A stretch of DNA of 64,000 bases from RAM1 sp040376925 (lineage in GTDB: Bacteria; Pseudomonadota; Gammaproteobacteria; Burkholderiales; Burkholderiaceae_C): contig JBEIPU010000002.1 of NCBI GenBank assembly GCA_040376925.1, forward strand, positions 1 through 64,000, read 5' to 3'. Shown piece by piece: positions 57,423 through 64,000 of the stretch (the first letter of the stretch is position 1; each line of letters starts with the position of its first letter). A program made the translations under genes and the position numbers. The notes beneath the pieces are model-generated. The model was not told the DNA's origin. It saw only the letters and a program-made list of their open reading frames with translations, and ran no database searches.

Positions 57423-58639
57423 GGTCGGGCCCCCGCCACAATGCCGCGCTCGCGCAACGCGGCGATCTGCGCATCGCTCAGGCCCACTTCGCGCAGCACG
57501 GCCTCGGTGTCCTGGCCCAATGCCGGCGCGTTGCGCCGGTGCGCGCCGGGCGTCAATGACAGCTTGGGCACGATGCCCGGCACGGCCAGATCGCTGCCGT
57601 CGTCCATGCGCACCGTCTGCAGCATGCCGCGCGCCTGGTAATGCGGGTCGGCGGCGATATCGGCTACGGTGTAGATGCGACCGGCCGGCACCGCCGCCTG
57701 GTCCAGCGCGGCCAGTACCTCGTCCACTGTACGCTGCGCGGCCCAGTCACCGATGGCGGCGTCGATCTGCGCCACCCGCGCCACGCGGCCCGCGTTGTCG
57801 GCGAGCGCAGGGTCCTGTCCCAGGTCATCGCGGCCGATCACGGCCATCAGCCGCCGGAAGATGCTGTCGCCGTTGCCCGCGATCAGCGCGTAGCCGCCGT
57901 CGCGGCAGCGGTAGGCGTTGCTGGGCGCGATGCCCGGCAATGCGCTGCCTGCAGGCTCGCGCACGGCGCCAAACGCGCTGTACTCGGGCAGCAGGCTTTC
58001 CATGCAGTTGAACACTGCCTCGTACAGCGCCACGTCAATCACCTGGCCCACGCCGGCGCGGTGACGGTGGTGCAGCGCCATCAGGATGCCGATCACGCCG
58101 TGCAGTGACGCCAGCGTGTCGCCAATGCTCACGCCCACGCGCACCGGCACCCGGCCCGGCTCGGCCGTCAGGTGGCGCAGCCCGCTCATGGCCTCGGCCA
58201 CCACGCCGAAGCCGGGGCGGTCGCGATACGGGCCGGTCTGGCCGTAGCCGCTGATGCGCAGCATGATCAGGCGCGGGTTCAGCGCCTGCAGCGCGTCCGG
58301 CCCCAGGCCCCAGCCTTCCATGGCGCCGGGGCGGAAGTTCTCGATCAGCACGTCGGCCTCGGCGGCCAGCTTGCGCACGATGTCCTGCGCCGCAGGCTCG
58401 CGCAGATCCAGCGCGACCGAGCGCTTGTTGCGTGACTGCACCTGCCACCACACCGAGGTACCGTCCTTGAGCAGGCGCCATTTGCGCAGCGGGTCGCCCG
58501 CGCCCGGAGGCTCGATCTTGACCACCTCGGCGCCAAAATCGGCAAGCGTCTTGGCGGCAAACGGGCCGGCGATCAGCTGGCCCAGCTCCAGCACTTTCAG
58601 GCCGGCCAGCGGGCCGGCGGCAGGGGTCGATGTGTCCAT
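57419..58639 (-). CDS. CaiB/BaiF family (type III) CoA transferase
   Basis: The 406-residue protein carries the family's signatures: VLELGQLIAGPFAAKTLADFGAEVVKIE at the N-terminus, ENFRPGAMEGWGL, RISGYGQTGPYRDRPGF, and VGVSIGDT with the catalytic aspartate near residue 175. Type III transferases move CoA between carboxylic acids through an Asp-linked anhydride. It overlaps the HMG-CoA-lyase gene by four bases and follows a LysR gene by 36 bases. Confidence 0.93.
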   Translation of the reverse strand: MDTSTPAAGPLAGLKVLELGQLIAGPFAAKTLADFGAEVVKIEPPGAGDPLRKWRLLKDGTSVWWQVQSRNKRSVALDLREPAAQDIVRKLAAEADVLIENFRPGAMEGWGLGPDALQALNPRLIMLRISGYGQTGPYRDRPGFGVVAEAMSGLRHLTAEPGRVPVRVGVSIGDTLASLHGVIGILMALHHRHRAGVGQVIDVALYEAVFNCMESLLPEYSAFGAVREPAGSALPGIAPSNAYRCRDGGYALIAGNGDSIFRRLMAVIGRDDLGQDPALADNAGRVARVAQIDAAIGDWAAQRTVDEVLAALDQAAVPAGRIYTVADIAADPHYQARGMLQTVRMDDGSDLAVPGIVPKLSLTPGAHRRNAPALGQDTEAVLREVGLSDAQIAALRERGIVAGARP

Positions 58640-58675
58640 GGGCGGCAGTGTGCAACGCGCGCGCAGGCGCGTCCA

Positions 58676-59614
58676 TTACCGCTTGGGCGATTGACGCTTT
58701 GTTTTTTGCGAAGGCTCGGCCAGAAAGCCGCACAGCGCCTGCACCGCAGGGTCCGGCTGCGCCGCCACGGTGGCCATCAGCAGCCTTCGCCGGGCCCAGC
58801 CGTCGGCCAGGGGCCGGGTGGACAGCTTCATGCCGCGCAGCATGGGCAGGCAGGCCGCGCGTGGCAGGATGGCCAGGCCCAGGCCCGACGCTACCATGTG
58901 GCACACCGCGTCAAAGCTGCGCACCTGCATGCGCAGGCGCAGCGGCCGGTTGGCCGCCAGCGCCGCCTCCTGCTGCTTTTGCAGCATGGCCGCGCCCGCG
59001 GTCAGGCTGATCCATTCCTCGTCCAGCGTGTCCACAAAGGCCATTGGCGCCTTGCCACACAGGCGGTGGCCTTGCGGCAGCACCAGCACCAGCTCGTCGC
59101 GGCGAAAGTCCTGCACGTCCAGGCCCGTGGTGTCCGGGCCTTCGACAAAAATGCCCACGTCGGCGCGGCCCTCACGCAGCGCGGATGCCACCGCGGCCGA
59201 TACCTGCTCTTCCACATCCACGCGCACCTGCGGGCGCAGCACCGCGTATTGCGCCAGCAACGGCGGCAAAAACTGGTTGATGGCGGCGGTGCTGGCGCAC
59301 AGGCGGATGTGGCGCGACAGGCCCTGGCGCAAATCCGCCAGCTCGCCGCCCAGCAGTTCCATGGTCTGCAGCAGCGCCAGGCCGTGCTTCATGAACACCT
59401 GACCGGCCGCCGTGGGCGTGAGGCCGCGCGCGTGGCGCTCAAACAGCGGCTCACCCAGCGCGTCTTCCAGTTCGCGAATGCGCCGGCTGGCGGCCGCCAG
59501 TGCCAGGTGTGCGCCGCGCGCAGCGGCCGTGAGGCTGCCGGTTTGCGCACAGGCCACCGCCAGGCGGATGGACACCAGGTCAAAGCGCGCCAGGTTGTAG
59601 CTGTGGGCGGCCAT
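58676..59614 (-). CDS. LysR-family transcriptional regulator
   Basis: The 312-residue protein has an N-terminal LysR helix-turn-helix (about 15-75; TGSLTAAARGAHLALAAASRRIRELED) and a type 2 periplasmic-binding-protein-like effector domain (about 100-300). It reads in the same direction as, and just upstream of, the CoA transferase and lyase genes, which are its likely targets. Tandem rather than divergent placement is somewhat unusual for LysR regulators. Confidence 0.93.
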   Translation of the reverse strand: MAAHSYNLARFDLVSIRLAVACAQTGSLTAAARGAHLALAAASRRIRELEDALGEPLFERHARGLTPTAAGQVFMKHGLALLQTMELLGGELADLRQGLSRHIRLCASTAAINQFLPPLLAQYAVLRPQVRVDVEEQVSAAVASALREGRADVGIFVEGPDTTGLDVQDFRRDELVLVLPQGHRLCGKAPMAFVDTLDEEWISLTAGAAMLQKQQEAALAANRPLRLRMQVRSFDAVCHMVASGLGLAILPRAACLPMLRGMKLSTRPLADGWARRRLLMATVAAQPDPAVQALCGFLAEPSQKTKRQSPKR

Positions 59615-59659
59615 GGCGCGTGAGTCTGCAGGGTGCAGGGGGTTGGGGGCCGGCCGCGG

Positions 59660-59989
59660 TCAGGCCTTTTTCTTCGGCGCGGCCTTTTTGGCGGCGGGCT
59701 TTTTGGCCAGCAAGGTGTCCAGGTTCTTCACGATCTCCCCCTCGATTTTTTCCTTGAACGCGCCCAGCAAAAAGCCCAGCCGGGCGTCCAGCAGAAACAG
59801 ATCCTGGGTGACCTTGAGCTCGCCGTTGACGCCCGAGCGCGTGAAGGTGACCAGGTCTTCGGTCTTGCCTTCTTCATAGGTGCATTCCATGTCGAACTTT
59901 TCCTCGGCCATCTCGGCCCACTTGAAGGCGATCTTGCGCGCCTCGGCCAGGCCCAGTGCATGTTCACGCTTGATTTGGATGTCGGGCAC
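59660..59989 (-). CDS. Polyhydroxyalkanoic acid system (PHA granule region) family protein
   Basis: The 109-residue protein matches the small PHA-granule-region family: it begins MPDIQIKREHALGLAEARK, has a central beta-rich segment (TFTRSGVNGELKVTQDLFLLDARLGFLLG) and a C-terminal Lys/Ala-rich tail. Members are found in PHA and other storage-polymer loci; their function is not well defined. Its presence supports the storage-granule theme of the 48-60 kb region. Confidence 0.85.
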   Translation of the reverse strand: MPDIQIKREHALGLAEARKIAFKWAEMAEEKFDMECTYEEGKTEDLVTFTRSGVNGELKVTQDLFLLDARLGFLLGAFKEKIEGEIVKNLDTLLAKKPAAKKAAPKKKA

Positions 59990-60001
59990 CGTGTGTCTCC
60001 T

Positions 60002-61087
60002 TCAGGGGGTGGATGTTGTTGCGCCTAGCGCCCGGCGGCGCTCGTCGCGCGGCAGTGCGGCCAGCTGCTTTACCGCATCATAAAACCGCTTCCAGTCGCG
60101 CTGTTCGCGCGCAAACAGCGCCTCAAAGCCGGGCACCAGTTCGTCGTAGGCGGCCTGCGCGCCAAACGCCGCATTGTTGGCCTGGGCCACCCAGGGGTCG
60201 TAGCCGGCAAAGCCGCCCCAGCTGGCCTTCAGCTGGGCGTACTGGTCACGGAAGTCCTGCATCACCGCATTCTTTTGCGCGGTGCGCTCGGCCACCGGTG
60301 TGCCCGGCGCGGCATACACGGCCGCCAGCCGCTGGCGCGTGGCCAGCGCCAGCGCACGGAACTGGCTGCGCCGCGCATCGAAGGCAGCGTATTCGGTGCG
60401 CGCCGCATCGCCGGCATGGGCGGCCAGCCAGCGCGCGCCGCCCAGGCGCTCCACTGCGGTAGCGAAGGATTCGTTGAACATGGTGTCGTCCTTCGCATAG
60501 ACGACCTGGTGCGCCAGCTCGTGAAAGATGAGGCGCGCCAGCTCCCCCTCGGGGTAGTGCATGAAGGTGTTGAGCAGCGGGTCGCCGCCAGCCCAGTTCA
60601 TCCAGCCCAGCGTGGAATAGGCGGGCACGCCATAGACGCTGGCTTCCAGCCCCTGGGCCTGCAGCTGCGCGGCCTCGGCGCGCGCATCGGCTTCATTGAA
60701 ATAGCCGCGATAGCCCACGCAGCCCGTGACCGGGAAGCACCAGGTGTGCAGTGTGAGGGAGAACGGCTGCGCGGCCACCACGTTCCATACGGCGGCACGC
60801 CGTTTCAGGTCGGCATAGCGGCGGTAGCTCGGGTTGTCGGGCAGGTGCAGTTCGGTGGCGGCAAAGTCGCGGATGCGCTGGCTCAGGGCCAGGCGGGCCT
60901 TGAGCGCGTCGGGTGTGGCGGTATCGGCCAGCCATTCATTCACCGGCCGCGACGCGTTCATCAGCGCCAGGTGGCCGCTGGCGGATTGCCAGTAGTAGCC
61001 CAGGTTGGCGCAGCCGCTCAGGCACAGCGCGGCCAGGCCTGCAAAGACAGCAACACCGGCGAGCGCCATGAGCAGTTTGCGCTTCAC
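60002..61087 (-). CDS. Lipoprotein aminopeptidase-like zinc metalloprotease
   Basis: The 361-residue protein has a lipoprotein signal peptide (lipobox LSGC, Cys26). The zinc motif is FHELAHQ (HExxH), followed about 13 residues later by NESFA, where the glutamate is the third ligand. It matches the predicted aminopeptidase family that is often annotated simply as 'aminopeptidase'. The start overlaps the molybdopterin enzyme's stop by four bases. It should sit in the cell envelope; the substrate is unknown. Confidence 0.85.
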   Translation of the reverse strand: MKRKLLMALAGVAVFAGLAALCLSGCANLGYYWQSASGHLALMNASRPVNEWLADTATPDALKARLALSQRIRDFAATELHLPDNPSYRRYADLKRRAAVWNVVAAQPFSLTLHTWCFPVTGCVGYRGYFNEADARAEAAQLQAQGLEASVYGVPAYSTLGWMNWAGGDPLLNTFMHYPEGELARLIFHELAHQVVYAKDDTMFNESFATAVERLGGARWLAAHAGDAARTEYAAFDARRSQFRALALATRQRLAAVYAAPGTPVAERTAQKNAVMQDFRDQYAQLKASWGGFAGYDPWVAQANNAAFGAQAAYDELVPGFEALFAREQRDWKRFYDAVKQLAALPRDERRRALGATTSTP

Positions 61088-63168
61088 GCTGCAGGGACGG
61101 CCTGCACCTCAACCAGGCAGTCGTAGAACACGGGGCCGCGGCCCAGGTCGGTGAGCTTCTGGCTGGTGAGCTGGTTGACATTGGTACCGTTCAGGCCAAA
61201 TTTGCGCCACCAGATGCCCAGGCCATGCACGACGCCGGGGCGTGCGCGATGGGACACTTCGGCCTTGCAGCGGTATTCACCCCGGTCGTTGAAAACCCGC
61301 ACCACGGTGCCGCTGAGGATGCCGCGCGCGGCGGCGTCCGCGGCATGGATCTCCAGCACGGGCTCGCCTTCGATGCTGCGCAGGCTGGTCACGTTGACGA
61401 AGCTGGAGTTGAGGAAGTTGCGCGCCGGCGGCGAAATCATGGCCAGCGGGTAACGCTCGCTGCTGCCGGCCAGCTCGTAATTGGGCAGGTAATCGGGAAG
61501 ACCGTCCAGGCCCTGGCGGGCCAGCCGCTCGCTGAAAAACTCGCATTTGCCAGACGGCGTGGCAAAGCCGCCTTCGGCAAACGGCGCATCGGGCAGCTTG
61601 AGCGTGGTGTAGCCGTGCGCCAGCAGCGCGTTGAAGTCCAGCGCGTTGCCATAGGCCTGGCGGCAGAGGACCTCGTCGCTGTCGTACAGGCAAGCGTCCT
61701 CAAGCCCCATGCACCGCGCCAGGTCGCGGAAGATCTGCGTGTTGGGCCGCGCCTGGCCTACCGGCGCAATCGCGGGGCGGTTCAGCAGCGCATCGGTATG
61801 ACCATAGGCCAGGTGCACGTCCCAGTGCTCCAGCTGGGTAGTGGCCGGCAGGATGTAGTCGGCGTAGTCGGCCGTGTCGGTGCGGAAATGCTCCAGCACC
61901 ACGGTGAACAGGTCGTCACGCGCAAAGCCCTGCACCACCTTGCCCGATTCGGGGGCCACGGCTACCGGGTTGCTGTTGTAGACCACCAGCGCCTCGATCT
62001 TCGGGCCGAAGCCGGGCGAGGCGTCGCGCAGCAGGTCGTCGCCGATGGTGCTCATGTTGATGGTGCGTGGCGCGCGCCCGGCCAGCAGGTCCGGGCGCTG
62101 CAGCGTGGCGCGATCCACCGGGAACATGCCCGAGCTGGACAGCAGCATGCCGCCCGCGCGGTGGCGCCAGGCGCCAGTGAGTGCCGGCAGGCTGGCCACC
62201 AGCCGCGCGGCGTTGCCGCCACCGCGCACGCGCTGCATGCCGTAATTCAGCCGGATCGCCGCGGGTTGGGTGGTGCCGTAATCGCGCGCCAGGGTCTTGA
62301 TCTGCTCCACCGGCACGCCGCAGACTTCGGCCGCGCGTTCCGGCGGCCATTGCAGTGCCCGTTCCCGCAAGGCCTGCCAGCCCACGGTGTGGTTTGCCAG
62401 GTAGTCGTGGTCCAGCCAGTCGTTGACGATCAGCTCGTGCATCAGCGCAAAGGCCAGCGCGGCGTCGGTGCCCGGGCGCAGCGCAATATGCTCATGGCAT
62501 TTGTCGGCCGTCTCGGTGCGGCGCGGGTCGATGCACACCAGCCGCGCGCCGTTGCGCTTGGCCTCCTGGGCCAGCCGCCAGAAATGCAGGTTGCTGGCAA
62601 TCGAGTTGCTGCCCCAGATCAGGATCAGCCTGGATTCGGCAAAAAACTCCACCTTCATGCCGATCTTGCCGCCCAGCGTCTGGGTCAGGCCTTCGCCGCC
62701 CGCCGTTGCGCAGATGGTGCGGTCCAGCAGCGATGCGCCCAGCCGGTGAAAGAACCGCGCCGCGATGCTTTCGCCCTGTACCAGGCCCATGGTGCCGGCG
62801 TAGCTGTAAGGCACGATGGCCTCGGGGTTGCGCTTCGCAATGGCGGCCAGGCGGGCCGCGATATCGGCCAGCGCCTCGTCCCAGCTGACCGGCGCGTACT
62901 GGCCGGAACCTTTGGGGCCGGTTCGGCGCAGCGGCTGCAGCACGCGTTCAGGGTGGTAGGTGCGCTCGGCGTAGCGCGACACCTTGGTGCACAGCACGCC
63001 GCCGGTGTGGGCGTGCGCGGGATTCCCCTGTACCTTCACCGCCACCCCATCCTCCACAGTGGTGACCAGGGAGCAGGTGTCGGGGCAGTCATGCGGGCAG
63101 GCGCCCAGCACCTGCTGCGAAGCTTTCACGAAACTGACGCTAGGGGAGATGCCGATGGTATTACTCAC
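61084..63168 (-). CDS. Molybdopterin-dependent oxidoreductase with 4Fe-4S motif
   Basis: The 694-residue protein of the DMSO-reductase superfamily has an N-terminal iron-sulfur motif (C24, C28, C32, C60) and bis-MGD-binding regions (GSNSIASNLHFWRLAQEAKRNG; IDPRRTETADKCHEHIALRPGTDAALAFALMH begins the second). It ends with the molydopterin dinucleotide-binding C-terminal domain (SERYPLAMISPPARNFLNSS onward). No twin-arginine signal is present, so it is probably cytoplasmic. Start is GTG (63168). No electron-transfer subunit gene adjoins it, and the substrate cannot be assigned. Confidence 0.9.
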   Translation of the reverse strand: MSNTIGISPSVSFVKASQQVLGACPHDCPDTCSLVTTVEDGVAVKVQGNPAHAHTGGVLCTKVSRYAERTYHPERVLQPLRRTGPKGSGQYAPVSWDEALADIAARLAAIAKRNPEAIVPYSYAGTMGLVQGESIAARFFHRLGASLLDRTICATAGGEGLTQTLGGKIGMKVEFFAESRLILIWGSNSIASNLHFWRLAQEAKRNGARLVCIDPRRTETADKCHEHIALRPGTDAALAFALMHELIVNDWLDHDYLANHTVGWQALRERALQWPPERAAEVCGVPVEQIKTLARDYGTTQPAAIRLNYGMQRVRGGGNAARLVASLPALTGAWRHRAGGMLLSSSGMFPVDRATLQRPDLLAGRAPRTINMSTIGDDLLRDASPGFGPKIEALVVYNSNPVAVAPESGKVVQGFARDDLFTVVLEHFRTDTADYADYILPATTQLEHWDVHLAYGHTDALLNRPAIAPVGQARPNTQIFRDLARCMGLEDACLYDSDEVLCRQAYGNALDFNALLAHGYTTLKLPDAPFAEGGFATPSGKCEFFSERLARQGLDGLPDYLPNYELAGSSERYPLAMISPPARNFLNSSFVNVTSLRSIEGEPVLEIHAADAAARGILSGTVVRVFNDRGEYRCKAEVSHRARPGVVHGLGIWWRKFGLNGTNVNQLTSQKLTDLGRGPVFYDCLVEVQAVPAA

Positions 63169-63227
63169 GTGGTAACCCTATAGTTCGCCGCCACAGACCA
63201 CTACAACAACGTTGCAGGAGACATGAC

Positions 63228-64000
63228 ATGAAGTTTTCCGGAACCCTTGCCCGGACCGTGATGGTAGCTGCCCTGGCGCTTTGCGGCAGCGCTGTGCATG
63301 CGCAGGACGGCGTGACCAAGACCAGCATCACCATCGGCCAGTCGGTCGCCCTGACCGGCCCCGGCTCCACGCTGGCCGTGCCTTTCCACCAGGGCGCCAA
63401 GATGTACTTTGAGCGCGTCAATGCGGCCGGCGGCATCAATGGCCGCAAGATCGAGCTCGTCACGCTGGACGACCGGGGCAACCCCACCCAGACTGCCGCC
63501 CACGCCAAACAGCTGGTGGATCAGGGCGTGCTGGCGCTGTTTGGCTTCTATGGTTCCGCGCAGGTCACCGCAGCCTACCCCGCCATCAAGGATACCGACG
63601 TGCTGCTGTTCGCGCCCATGGCGGCGGCCGACGAGCTGCGCGGCGCGCTGTATCCCAACATCTATTCGCTGCGCCCGGGCTATGCCGAAGAGGCCTCGGC
63701 CATTGCCAAGCATGCCGAGACGCTGGGCGCGCGCAAGTTCGCCGTGCTGCACGGCACCGACGGCGAATCGCTGGCCGCGCTGGACTCGGCCGAGCGCACC
63801 ATGACCAGCGCCGGCGCCAACCTGCTCGCCAAGGCGCCGCTGGCCGGCGGCAGCGTGGCCAACAGCGTGGACAAGGTGATGGCGGCCCGTCCCGAATCCA
63901 TGCTGGTGATCAGTGACGCGGCAGGCGCCGGCACGGCCATCCGCGACCTGCGCGCCAAAGGCTTTCGCGGGCCCATTTACGGCTTTTCCAACACCGGCGA
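63228..64000 (+). CDS. ABC transporter substrate-binding protein, LivK-like (3' end outside window)
   Basis: The first 257 residues are present. A Sec signal peptide ends near AVHAQ (about residue 25), and a periplasmic-binding fold of the branched-chain amino acid/urea type follows (TIGQSVALTGPGSTLAVPFHQGAKMYFERVNAAGGINGRKIELV). A good GCAGGAG site precedes the ATG. Such proteins in betaproteobacteria bind varied acids and aromatic compounds, so the ligand is not known. It diverges from the molybdopterin oxidoreductase gene with 59 bases between. Confidence 0.93.
   Translation, partial: MKFSGTLARTVMVAALALCGSAVHAQDGVTKTSITIGQSVALTGPGSTLAVPFHQGAKMYFERVNAAGGINGRKIELVTLDDRGNPTQTAAHAKQLVDQGVLALFGFYGSAQVTAAYPAIKDTDVLLFAPMAAADELRGALYPNIYSLRPGYAEEASAIAKHAETLGARKFAVLHGTDGESLAALDSAERTMTSAGANLLAKAPLAGGSVANSVDKVMAARPESMLVISDAAGAGTAIRDLRAKGFRGPIYGFSNTG

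Noticed and set aside
1..64000. CRISPR arrays, IS elements, prophage, tRNA or rRNA genes
   Set aside because: No regularly spaced direct repeats, transposase or integrase proteins, phage structural genes or tRNA-like cloverleafs were found when reading both strands.

Overview
The window reads as a high-GC betaproteobacterial chromosome, most likely a Comamonadaceae/Burkholderiales member. The basis is gene content: argB near slmA, TRAP transport of organic acids, phasin and PHA-granule genes, and GntR, LysR and TctDE-type regulators. Coding is dense with many ATGA/TGATG overlaps. No rRNA, tRNA, IS element, prophage or CRISPR array was seen, and no gene-free stretch exceeds 300 bases. Two methyltransferase genes (21.8-24.9 kb) are visibly AT-richer than the rest.

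Left part (0-7 kb): a sugar-acid catabolic locus. A short-chain dehydrogenase (cut by the window edge) diverges from a FadR-type GntR regulator, with a clean operator between them; a TRAP transporter, a UxaA/GarD-family dehydratase and an Ldh2-family dehydrogenase follow. Housekeeping genes come next (6.8-12 kb): PdeM-type phosphoesterase, slmA, a TctDE-like two-component system translationally joined to an AbrB/VapC toxin-antitoxin pair, and argB.

Centre (12-48.4 kb): one large cell-surface locus. It holds a type I secretion operon (ABC ATPase, HlyD adaptor, TolC-like pore) that also carries a polyprenyl-phosphate sugar-1-phosphate transferase; two tandem secreted trypsin-like proteases; a 782-residue S-layer-like protein sharing the DUF4214 domain with both proteases; two methyltransferases resembling surface-protein lysine methyltransferases; a FecR-domain protein with a TPR/beta-barrel partner; a three-component lipid-sugar glycosylation module; four GT4 glycosyltransferases; Wzm/Wzt export with a methyltransferase; and gmd-rmd-manC for GDP-D-rhamnose. 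The plan resembles the Caulobacter S-layer locus combined with a Pseudomonas A-band-like rhamnan pathway. The same locus encodes a CHASE2 adenylate-cyclase-like protein and a Crp-type regulator. Perfect TGTGA-N6-TCACA sites lie in front of the S-layer gene (at a class II distance from a good -10) and the fecR-like gene. Together these suggest a self-contained cAMP circuit controlling a surface coat.

Right part (48.4-61 kb): storage-lipid genes. They include an alcohol-forming fatty acyl-CoA reductase, a PhaF-type phasin, a patatin-like lipase, a TetR regulator, a TPR protein, a hemerythrin, a WS/DGAT wax-ester synthase, an acyl-CoA-binding protein and a PHA-granule protein, with an HMG-CoA-lyase/CoA-transferase/LysR set inserted. 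Reductase plus WS/DGAT gives a two-step route from acyl-CoA to wax ester. The window closes with a lipoprotein aminopeptidase, a molybdopterin oxidoreductase and the start of a branched-chain-amino-acid-type binding protein.
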